A stretch of DNA of 6,967 bases from Pseudoxanthomonas sp. Its GTDB lineage: Bacteria > Pseudomonadota > Gammaproteobacteria > Xanthomonadales > Xanthomonadaceae. Under the pieces are notes generated by a model. The model saw only the letters and a program-made list of their open reading frames with translations, did not search any database and had not been told where the DNA came from. Numbering within the stretch: position 1 is the first letter of the stretch; every line of letters begins with the position of its first letter. Location of the stretch: assembly GCA_026785795.1 (NCBI GenBank), contig JAJAZJ010000238.1, positions 1-6,967 of the forward strand, in the 5' to 3' direction. The translations under genes were made by a program, and so were the position numbers. Positions 1-5,238 of this stretch are shown in pieces.

Positions 1-105
1 CTCCACGACCGCCGGGTCGATACCCGGCCCGGTGTCGCGCACCGCGACCTCCAGCGTGCCGCCCGGCCGTGGCGCCGGCGCGCTCGGGATGACCCCGCCC
101 GCGCC
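1..105 (-). CDS. Fragment of a sensor histidine kinase ATP-binding domain (partial, cut at window edge)
   Basis: Read on the minus strand from 105 down to 1, the frame gives a short Pro/Gly-rich stretch, then a beta-strand TLEVAV, then RDTGPGIDPAVVE running off the left edge. The DTGPGI motif (bases 36 to 19) is the G1 box (DxGxG) of GHKL/HATPase_c domains, which bind the ATP lid in two-component sensor kinases; a preceding beta strand and a following acidic/hydrophobic helix are typical there. No plus-strand frame here resembles any T2SS protein. The kinase subtype, start and stop cannot be seen, and only about 35 codons are present. The minus frame stays open further into the gspG tail, but that part looks like a shadow. 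The kinase assignment is recognition of one strong motif plus flanking pattern. An alternative is chance similarity in GC-rich sequence, which I consider less likely because motif and strand context agree. Confidence 0.65.
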
Positions 106-108
106 CCT

Positions 109-210
109 TTCGGCACGCCCGGTGAGGCACAGGCGTTCGACCTGCTCAGTCTCGGCAAGGATGGCCAAGCCGGCGGTGACAGCTACAACGCCGACATCAA
201 GTTCGAATAA
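109..210 (+). CDS. gspG: Type II secretion major pseudopilin GspG/XpsG, C-terminal tail only
   Basis: The last 33 codons before the TAA at 208-210 read TPGEAQAFDLLSLGKDG followed by QAGGDSYNADIKFE. This is the hallmark C-terminus of GspG, where the SLGxDGxxGG...ADI loop coordinates calcium and stabilises the pseudopilus shaft subunit. GspG is normally about 140 residues, so roughly 110 residues are missing, including the prepilin peptidase site, the hydrophobic N-terminal helix and the DPWG-type motif expected just upstream of this tail. The frame is open to base 1, but translation upstream of about base 109 is Arg/Pro-rich and unlike GspG, and neither other plus frame restores it. Eight bases separate the stop from gspH. 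The identity of the tail is secure. Whether the gene is truly broken or joined artificially to foreign sequence cannot be decided here. Confidence 0.88.
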   Translation, partial: FGTPGEAQAFDLLSLGKDGQAGGDSYNADIKFE

Positions 211-218
211 GCAGGGCC

Positions 219-725
219 ATGAAGCAGGCAGAATTGCGCCAGCGATGGCTTGGCTCTCGGCGCGGCACCGCTGGCGTGTCGCTGCTGGAACTGCTGCTGG
301 TCGTTGCCATGATCGCGCTGGTCAGCACGCTGGCCGCCACGGTGTTGACCGGGGGGCTGGAAGGAAGCCGCCTTCGCGCCAGCGCCAAAGAGCTCGCCTC
401 GCAGCTGCGCTACACCCGGGCGCACGCCATTGCCACGGGTGAACCGCAGCGCATCGTGATTGATCCGCAGGCACGAAAGTGGCGTGCGGCCAATGGCCGC
501 CGCGGCAGCCTTCCCGCGTCAGTGGAGGTGGAATTCACCGGTGCGCGTCAGGCCCAGCCCAGCGCAGACGAAGGGGGCATCGTGTTTTTCCCGGACGGCG
601 CGTCTACCGGTGGCCGCGTGCAGCTGCGGACCAAGGCTGCGGCATGGAACATCGACGTGGCCTGGCTTACGGGTGAAGTGAAGCTGTCTCGCGCCGCACC
701 CGCGGTCGACGCAGCGCAACGATGA
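219..725 (+). CDS. gspH: Type II secretion minor pseudopilin GspH (XpsH)
   Basis: GspH is a minor pseudopilin that joins the GspI/J/K tip complex to the GspG shaft of the periplasmic pseudopilus. The 168-residue protein begins with a short basic leader ending at Gly19. Prepilin peptidase (GspO/PilD) would cut before VSLLELLLVVAMIA, giving Glu at position +5 of the mature protein, as the family requires. Position +1 is Val where Phe is usual. A hydrophobic helix spans about residues 20-45. The GspH/FimT beta domain follows, with the conserved pattern LRYTRAHAIATGEP (about 66-79) and IVFFPDGASTGG (121-132). The ATG at 219 follows the gspG stop by eight bases, with only a weak, tightly spaced GCAGGG in front; a TTG at 234 is a possible alternative that keeps the cleavage site. 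The stop overlaps the gspI start (ATGA). Confidence 0.93.
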   Translation: MKQAELRQRWLGSRRGTAGVSLLELLLVVAMIALVSTLAATVLTGGLEGSRLRASAKELASQLRYTRAHAIATGEPQRIVIDPQARKWRAANGRRGSLPASVEVEFTGARQAQPSADEGGIVFFPDGASTGGRVQLRTKAAAWNIDVAWLTGEVKLSRAAPAVDAAQR

Positions 726-1156
726 ACCGCGTACTCGCCAGGCGCCAGCGCGGCTTCACCCTGATCGAGGTGATCATTGCCTTTGCGCTGCTGGCGCTGG
801 CGCTGACCCTGCTGCTGGGATCGCTGTCCGGCGGCTCACGGCAGATACGCCAGGCCAATATGAACTCACATGCCGCACTGCATGCGCAGTCGCTGCTGGC
901 CCAGATCGGAGTGGGCGAGACCCTGCGGCCTGGGCGCAGTGCGGGCACGTTCGCGGAAAGTGGCTATGCCTGGACCCTTGAGGTCGTTCCCTATCAGGAC
1001 TCACTTCTGCCGGCCAGGCCGGCGGACCCCAACGCCGTGCGCCTGATGCAGCTGCGCCTGGTAGTGTTTTGGGGTGAGGCGCCGGCCGAGCGCCTGCAGC
1101 TTGACACCCTGCGCCTGGTGCCGCCTGTCCTTGATGTGGCGCGGGGGCCGCCGTGA
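722..1156 (+). CDS. gspI: Type II secretion minor pseudopilin GspI (XpsI)
   Basis: GspI is the minor pseudopilin thought to nucleate the pseudopilus tip by binding GspJ and then GspK. The 144-residue protein has a 10-residue basic leader plus Gly11, then the classic prepilin cleavage context G/FTLIEVIIAFALLALAL with Glu at +5, followed by a hydrophobic helix to about residue 35. The soluble part has the GspI pattern: an Ala-rich helix with QSLLAQIGVGE, then a Gly pair and a GYAWTLEVVPY strand (about residues 80-90). The length matches the family, near 130-145. The start ATG lies inside the gspH stop (ATGA, 722-725), and I see no good Shine-Dalgarno sequence before it, so reinitiation by ribosomes finishing gspH is the likely mode of translation. 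It ends in a GTGA overlap with gspJ. Confidence 0.93.
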   Translation: MNRVLARRQRGFTLIEVIIAFALLALALTLLLGSLSGGSRQIRQANMNSHAALHAQSLLAQIGVGETLRPGRSAGTFAESGYAWTLEVVPYQDSLLPARPADPNAVRLMQLRLVVFWGEAPAERLQLDTLRLVPPVLDVARGPP

Positions 1157-1800
1157 ACGCGGCTCAGAGAGGCTTCACCCTGATCGAAGTGCTGCTGGCC
1201 ACCGTGCTGCTCGCCGCGGGCCTCGCGCTGGCGTTCGCCACCCTGCGCTCGGCGACGGCTATGGCCCAGCGCGGCGAGTCCATCAGCCAGCGCAACGAGC
1301 GCATGCGCGCAGTCGACGGCTTCCTGCGCAGGCGCATTGCTTCTGCACAGATGATCGCCTTCGCCAGCGATCCCGTGACCACGCGCCCTTACCGTTTTGT
1401 TGGCGAACCGCAGCGCATGCGTTTCGTGGCCGATGTGCCGGATTACCTCGGGCGCGGCGGTCCGCATTTCCACGACGTGTTCATCGTTGACGATGGTGCC
1501 GAGCTGCGCGTGTCGTTCGCCATGGTGCAGTCCGGGCAGACGCTGCAGGAAAAACCGCCGCGACCGCCGGAAACGCTCGCCGACGCACTGGACTCGGTGC
1601 GCTTCCGCTACCGCGGCCTGGACCAGGACGGACGGCTGGGTCCCTGGCAGGAGCGCTGGACGGCCTCAGATGCGCTGCCCGTCCAGGTGTCGGTGCAGGT
1701 GCAGGCGCTGCAGGGCGGGGCCTGGCCGCTGTTGGTGGTTGCCCTGGCCCAGGCCAGCGGGACCCAGCAAATTGGCCAGGACATGGAGCCGCCGCCGTGA
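1153..1800 (+). CDS. gspJ: Type II secretion minor pseudopilin GspJ (XpsJ)
   Basis: GspJ is the large minor pseudopilin of the tip complex, paired with GspI and GspK. The GTG at 1153 (GTGA overlap with the gspI stop) gives a very short leader, MNAAQRG, with cleavage after Gly7 before [19 protein letters not shown] and Glu at +5. The 215-residue length is normal for GspJ. The soluble region contains the family pattern of an Arg-rich amphipathic helix ([16 protein letters not shown], about 49-64), strands around [19 protein letters not shown] (about 77-95), and a C-terminal strand set with [12 protein letters not shown] and a [10 protein letters not shown] edge. The GTG start is preferred because the prepilin motif begins seven codons later and no other start fits. 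It ends in a second GTGA overlap, with gspK. Confidence 0.93.
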   Translation: MNAAQRGFTLIEVLLATVLLAAGLALAFATLRSATAMAQRGESISQRNERMRAVDGFLRRRIASAQMIAFASDPVTTRPYRFVGEPQRMRFVADVPDYLGRGGPHFHDVFIVDDGAELRVSFAMVQSGQTLQEKPPRPPETLADALDSVRFRYRGLDQDGRLGPWQERWTASDALPVQVSVQVQALQGGAWPLLVVALAQASGTQQIGQDMEPPP

Positions 1801-2651
1801 GGCGCCAGGCCGGTGCTGCGCTGCTGCTGGTGCTGTGGCTGATTGCACTGTTGACGGCGCTGGTAGGCGTGTTTGCGCTCACCGCCAGGATCGAAGCGCT
1901 GCAGGCCAAATCCCTGAGCGGCGGCCTGCAGGCCCGGGAAATAGCCCGCGCAGGCGTCGAATACGCGCTGCTGCGGCTCACTCACGCCGACCCAGCGACG
2001 CGCTGGGCACCTGACGGCCGCATCTATCGCTGGTCTTTTGCGGGCGCCGAACTGGAAATTGCGGTCGTGGACGAAACCGGCAAGGTTGATCTGAACCAAG
2101 CGCCGGCCCCGCTACTCGCCTCGCTGCTGCGGGCGCTGGGGTTGCCTCGCGGGCAGGCCGAGCGCCTGGCGGCCAACATCCTCGACTGGCGCGACGGTGA
2201 TTCGCTCACCCAGGTGGGGGGAGGGGCCGAAGATCGCGACTATGCAGCCGCCGGCCTGCCTTACGGAGCCAAGGACGCGGCGTTTGAAAGCCTGGCCGAG
2301 GTGGAACAGGTGCTGGGCATGAGCCCGGCTATTTTCACGCTGCTCGAACCGCACGTGACGCTCTCCAGTGGCCGCGCCCAGCCCGATGCCAGCTATGCGC
2401 AGGACCCGGTGCTGCTGGCCATGGGGCTGGATCCGGCGCTGCAGGCGGCGCAGCGCGTGGGCACGCAGCGCACGGGCGGGCCGGTGGCGTTCGTGGCATC
2501 CGGCAGCGGCACGTATAGTATCTCCAGCCGCGCACGGCTTGCCGATGGTCGGCAAGCGGCGCTGCGCGCGCTGGTGCGTGCAGGTCCCGGCGCGGTGCCC
2601 GGTTCGGCCTACACCGTGCTGGGCTGGCAGGAAGGAATGACGTCGCGATGA
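1797..2651 (+). CDS. gspK: Type II secretion minor pseudopilin GspK (XpsK)
   Basis: GspK caps the pseudopilus tip. The 284-residue protein starts at GTG 1797 with GGAG at 1785-1788, eight bases upstream, a good ribosome-binding site. The leader MRRQAG is followed by [18 protein letters not shown], the GspK form of the prepilin helix, which lacks Glu5 (Leu there), as is usual for GspK and consistent with its tip position. The signature [13 protein letters not shown] (residues 91-103) opens the helical insert domain. An acidic loop LDWRDGDS to AEDRDY (about 129-148) fits the calcium-binding region known in Gsp[23 protein letters not shown] (154-175) is the family landmark. The protein is shorter than enterobacterial GspK (about 320 residues) but matches the Xanthomonas length I recall. 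A perfect hairpin lies at 2537-2557. The stop overlaps gspL (ATGA). Confidence 0.93.
   Translation: MRRQAGAALLLVLWLIALLTALVGVFALTARIEALQAKSLSGGLQAREIARAGVEYALLRLTHADPATRWAPDGRIYRWSFAGAELEIAVVDETGKVDLNQAPAPLLASLLRALGLPRGQAERLAANILDWRDGDSLTQVGGGAEDRDYAAAGLPYGAKDAAFESLAEVEQVLGMSPAIFTLLEPHVTLSSGRAQPDASYAQDPVLLAMGLDPALQAAQRVGTQRTGGPVAFVASGSGTYSISSRARLADGRQAALRALVRAGPGAVPGSAYTVLGWQEGMTSR
2537..2557. repeat. Perfect 9-bp inverted repeat with 3-base loop inside gspK
   Basis: GCTTGCCGA (2537-2545) and TCGGCAAGC (2549-2557) are exact reverse complements separated by TGG. In RNA this would be a stable, GC-rich stem. No U-tract follows, so it is not an intrinsic terminator as such. It lies in the region coding for LADGRQA of GspK, about 90 bases before the gspL start. 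It may be accidental in GC-rich coding sequence; a role in pausing, mRNA protection or setting downstream expression is only a possibility. Confidence 0.5.
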
Positions 2652-3784
2652 CATCCACACGAACCCCGGCGATGTTCAACCCGTTCGGCCATCGCTATGC
2701 CGTGGGTCTGGGCACTTTTCTGCGCTGGTGGAAGGAGGAGCTGCTGCGCTGGGTGCCGCTGCGCTGGCGCGAGTTCCTGGGGTTATCGCAGGATCGCCTG
2801 CTGCTGTCGCGTGCTGGCGATCAGTGGCGCCTGCAGTGGCAGCACGCCACTGGAGTGAGCGAAGTTGCGGTCCTGCCGATGCCGCTGGAGGCTGGCGCGC
2901 TTGATGCAGTGCTGGGCCGGCGCCTCCTCGGGTTGCCGCGCTGGCTGCTGCTGCCAGCGGACGGTGTGCTGAGGCGGCGCATCCAGCTGCCAGCGGCCGC
3001 CGCCGAGCGCCTGCGCGATGTGGTCGGTTTCGAGGTTGATCGGCTGACTCCCTTCACTGCGGACGCGGTGCGGTTCGATGCGCGCGTGCTGGAGCACCGC
3101 AGCGATGGCCAACTGGATACGGAATTGGTGGTCGTACCGCGCGCGCCATTCGAGCAGGCCGTGGCCGCGCTCGGTGAAATGTCCGCATCGCTTGCCGGCG
3201 TGGATGCGGTGGACGCCGCGGACCAGCCTCTGGGCGTCAACCTGCTGCCGTTGGCGCTGCGCCGTCGCGAAATCAATCCGGAACGGCGCTGGAATCTTAT
3301 CCTGGCGGGCATTGCGCTGCTGGCGATGGCCGCCGCTGCCTGGCAGCTGCTCCATAACCGCCGCCAGGCCGCCAGTGACTTCACCGTGCAGGTGGAGCAG
3401 CGTGCTCCACAGGCACGGGAAGTGTCGGTACAGCGGCAGCGCCTCCAGGATATGGTCGAGGGGGCCGCGTTCCTGCAGTCCGCGCGCGCTCGCCGGCCAA
3501 CGACGTTTGAGGTCATCGACGAGCTGAGCCGGCGCTTACCCAACAATACCTACCTTGAGAAGCTTTCCATCACCGGCGACCGCTTGCTGATGACCGGATT
3601 CAGTCCCGAGCCGTCGGCGCTGGTGGCCAAGCTGGAGGGCTCTGCGCTGTTGAAGTCACCGGCGCTCAGTGGCCCCCTGCAGCCTGACCTGCGGGCGGGC
3701 ATGGACCGTTTCAGCATCACCGCTGAGCTGGCGCCGGCAGCACCGGCCGCCGCAGGAGCAGCCGATGCCACCGGCAATCGCTGA
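2648..3784 (+). CDS. gspL: Type II secretion inner-membrane platform protein GspL (XpsL)
   Basis: GspL spans the inner membrane once. Its cytoplasmic part recruits the ATPase GspE and its periplasmic part pairs with GspM. The 378-residue protein opens with a Trp/Arg-rich amphipathic stretch (about 21-46, [11 protein letters not shown] and LRWREFLGL), then a cytoplasmic domain. This carries the GspL/PilN-type motif [20 protein letters not shown] continuing TPF (about 114-136) and a lipid/ATPase-facing [12 protein letters not shown] strand-helix. A single membrane segment begins at Trp215 ([21 protein letters not shown]). The periplasmic part has a coiled coil (about 240-280) and a small ferredoxin-like domain with the pattern [22 protein letters not shown]. 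The start ATG overlaps the gspK stop; an AGGAAGGA at 2629-2636 lies 11 bases upstream, rather far but strong. The length agrees with XpsL. It overlaps gspM by 20 bases. Confidence 0.92.
   Translation: MTSTRTPAMFNPFGHRYAVGLGTFLRWWKEELLRWVPLRWREFLGLSQDRLLLSRAGDQWRLQWQHATGVSEVAVLPMPLEAGALDAVLGRRLLGLPRWLLLPADGVLRRRIQLPAAAAERLRDVVGFEVDRLTPFTADAVRFDARVLEHRSDGQLDTELVVVPRAPFEQAVAALGEMSASLAGVDAVDAADQPLGVNLLPLALRRREINPERRWNLILAGIALLAMAAAAWQLLHNRRQAASDFTVQVEQRAPQAREVSVQRQRLQDMVEGAAFLQSARARRPTTFEVIDELSRRLPNNTYLEKLSITGDRLLMTGFSPEPSALVAKLEGSALLKSPALSGPLQPDLRAGMDRFSITAELAPAAPAAAGAADATGNR
3392..3410. repeat. Perfect 8-bp inverted repeat with 3-base loop inside gspL
   Basis: GTGGAGCA (3392-3399) and TGCTCCAC (3403-3410) are exact reverse complements around GCG. 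The repeat falls in codons just after the GspL membrane segment, in the periplasmic coiled coil (VEQRAPQ). No T-run follows, so it is not a terminator. A single 8-bp hairpin of this kind is not far from chance expectation in a GC-rich window of this size. Confidence 0.45.
3754..3758 (+). promoter_or_regulatory. Ribosome-binding site of gspM, inside the end of gspL
   Basis: AGGAG lies six bases before the ATG at 3765, which is ideal spacing. It decides the gspM start: the frame is open further upstream (an ATG at 3669), but only the 3765 start has a Shine-Dalgarno sequence and places a membrane segment at the N-terminus as in XpsM. Confidence 0.8.
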
Positions 3785-4427
3785 TCGCGACCGTTGGCTG
3801 GCCCTGGGGCTGCTGCTGGCGGCGCTGGCCCTGGTCTATCTGCTGTTGGTGCATCCGTGGTGGACGGCACCGATGCTGCAGGTCAACGCGCAGCTGCAGG
3901 ACAGCCGTGAACGTGAGCTCATCGTGCGCACCGAGCTGCAGCAGGCGCCGGATATCCAGCGTCGCCTGGCCGAGACCACCGCGCAGCTTGCCCGGCGCCC
4001 AAGCTTCCTGCCCGAAAGCAGCGCCGAGTTGGCAACTGCCAGCCTGGTGAAGCGGCTGGAGACCGTGGTCGGTGACGCCAGCCCGGGCAATCGCAGCTGC
4101 GCCATCAATAACCGCTCGCCGCTGCCCTCCGCCAATGGGGAGGAACGCTTCACCCAGGTGGTGGTGCAGGTGCGTCTGCAGTGCGGCACGCCGGAGCTGG
4201 CCGCAGTGCTGCACGCGCTTGAAAGCGGAACCCCGCGCCTGTTCGTGGACAACCTCAACGTGCTCGGCACTGACTACTCGTTCCAGTTCGGTGCTGGCAA
4301 TGCCCCCAATAGCGGGCTGGACGTAAGCTTCGATCTGTCCGGCTACCTGCGCCCATCCAGCGCACCGGCGCCGGTGGCGGCCGGGTCGGCAAGGTCCGTG
4401 GAAACAGGGCTGGTTGATGCGAATTGA
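3765..4427 (+). CDS. gspM: Type II secretion inner-membrane platform protein GspM (XpsM)
   Basis: GspM is a bitopic inner-membrane protein that binds and stabilises GspL and helps position the assembly ATPase. The 220-residue product from ATG 3765 has a short cytoplasmic tip [10 protein letters not shown], one membrane segment (about 10-29, WLALGLLLAALALVYLLLV), then a HPWW turn and a periplasmic coiled coil (about 33-75). A small alpha/beta domain follows, with FTQVVVQVRLQCGTPELAAV, LHALESGTPRLFVDNLNV and a final VSFDLSGYLRP strand. This is the pattern of the T2SSM_b branch of GspM found in Xanthomonas-like systems, not the enterobacterial GspM. Cys112 and Cys140 are the only cysteines and flank neighbouring strands, so a periplasmic disulfide is plausible (inference). 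Start choice rests on the AGGAG at 3754-3758. It overlaps gspL by 20 bases and gspN by 11. Confidence 0.9.
   Translation: MPPAIADRDRWLALGLLLAALALVYLLLVHPWWTAPMLQVNAQLQDSRERELIVRTELQQAPDIQRRLAETTAQLARRPSFLPESSAELATASLVKRLETVVGDASPGNRSCAINNRSPLPSANGEERFTQVVVQVRLQCGTPELAAVLHALESGTPRLFVDNLNVLGTDYSFQFGAGNAPNSGLDVSFDLSGYLRPSSAPAPVAAGSARSVETGLVDAN
4406..4409 (+). promoter_or_regulatory. Ribosome-binding site of xpsN, inside the end of gspM
   Basis: AGGG seven bases before ATG 4417 supports that ATG over the TTG immediately upstream at 4414. The site lies in the last codons of gspM, so translation of the two genes is likely coupled. Confidence 0.6.
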
Positions 4428-5229
4428 GTCCGCCGGCCCGCGCACCTGGTTGCTGGCCGCCGTGGCGGGCTGGGTAGTTTTACTGTGGCTGCTCGCGCTG
4501 CTGGGAATGGGCGGGCAGGTCAGCCCCAAGCCATTCGATCCGGGCCTGGTCAAGCCTTTGCCGAGCCTCGGCCCCGCGGCACTGGAGCGGCTGGGTCCGC
4601 TTGCCCAATACAGCGAGAGCAGTGCGCGGCCTCTGTTCCACCGCAGCCGTCAGCCGCAAGCTTTTTTCATCCAGGGCAACCAGGGTGACCAGCCGCGTGA
4701 GTTCGACTTCGTGCTCACCAGCGTGATCATTACCCCCGGTCTGCGCATGGCCATCGTGCAGCGGGCGCAGGGCGGCGAATCGGTGCGGCTGAAGGTGGGC
4801 GAGGCGCCGGCGTCCATGCCCAACTGGAGGCTGGTGGACGTGGCCCCTCGCAGCGCGTCGTTCAATGGCCCCGAGGGACCACTGATGCTGGAACTGCGTG
4901 CGTTCGATGGAACCGGCGGCCAAGCCCCCACTCCCCGCGCCACCGCAGTTGTTTCCCCGTCGTCGCCCGGATCATCAAACCCCCAATCGCCGGTGAGCGT
5001 GCCTGCGGACGCTGCTTCCAGCACGGCAGCAGCGACGTCCGTGCCCAATCCCGGCGTCATAGTGCCGACCGACCCAAGCCGTTCGGACGTGGCCGCACAG
5101 AACACCGTCAACGCACCGAATCTCACTGCCGAACAGCAGATTGGAGCGATCCGCAAGCGCCTCGAAGCGCGCCGCGCGGAACTGCGCCAGTCCGGGCAGC
5201 CGCCCACGCCGCCCAACAACACCAAGTAG
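4417..5229 (+). CDS. xpsN: Type II secretion coupling protein XpsN (functional GspC equivalent)
   Basis: The Xps system has no separate gspC gene; XpsN fills the GspC role, linking the GspL/GspM platform to the secretin. The 270-residue protein has a short cytoplasmic tip and one membrane segment (about 11-31, WLLAAVAGWVVLLWLLALLG). A periplasmic ARPLFHRSRQP (70-80) resembles the segment before the GspC homology region. A compact beta domain (about 95-165) follows, with FDFVLTSVIITPGLRMAIV, a KVGEAPASMPNWRLVDVAP stretch and an LMLELRAFDG strand, reminiscent of GspC HR/PilP folds. Next is a disordered Pro/Ser/Thr/Ala-rich linker (about 166-235), then a C-terminal helix LTAEQQIGAIRKRLEARRAE (236-255), probably a coiled coil. 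No PDZ domain is present, unlike GspC of Klebsiella or Dickeya. It overlaps gspM by 11 bases and ends nine bases before xpsD. Confidence 0.9.
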   Translation: MRIESAGPRTWLLAAVAGWVVLLWLLALLGMGGQVSPKPFDPGLVKPLPSLGPAALERLGPLAQYSESSARPLFHRSRQPQAFFIQGNQGDQPREFDFVLTSVIITPGLRMAIVQRAQGGESVRLKVGEAPASMPNWRLVDVAPRSASFNGPEGPLMLELRAFDGTGGQAPTPRATAVVSPSSPGSSNPQSPVSVPADAASSTAAATSVPNPGVIVPTDPSRSDVAAQNTVNAPNLTAEQQIGAIRKRLEARRAELRQSGQPPTPPNNTK

Positions 5230-5238
5230 AGTGTCAGC

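Noticed and set aside
106..210. Continuation of the minus-strand kinase frame through the gspG tail
   Set aside because: The frame stays open, but the plus strand here encodes an unmistakable GspG C-terminus, and the minus translation lacks the Asn-containing N box expected upstream of the G1 box.
32..442. A 136-codon plus-strand reading frame starting before gspG's tail and running into gspH
   Set aside because: Its product is Arg/Ala/Pro-rich with no family pattern, it spans the gspG/gspH boundary out of frame with both, and the overlapping GspG and GspH reading frames carry clear motifs.
1010..1026. Inverted GCCGGCC A GGCCGGC in gspI
   Set aside because: A one-base gap is too short to form the full hairpin, and the repeat is a by-product of GC-rich Ala/Arg/Pro codons.
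1922..1934. A 12-bp palindrome GGCCTGCAGGCC in gspK
   Set aside because: A single palindrome without a loop, inside coding sequence and made of common GC-rich codons; nothing nearby suggests an operator.
2821..3546. A 241-codon minus-strand reading frame opposite gspL
   Set aside because: Ser/Arg/Ala low-complexity product with no motifs, fully antisense to the recognised GspL.
3717..4553. A 278-codon minus-strand reading frame opposite gspM
   Set aside because: Gln/Arg/His-rich composition typical of a shadow frame; the plus strand has GspM with a ribosome-binding site and a membrane segment.
5230..5238. Possible promoter or terminator between xpsN and xpsD
   Set aside because: Only nine bases separate the genes, with no hairpin plus T-run and no recognisable -10/-35 pair directly upstream.
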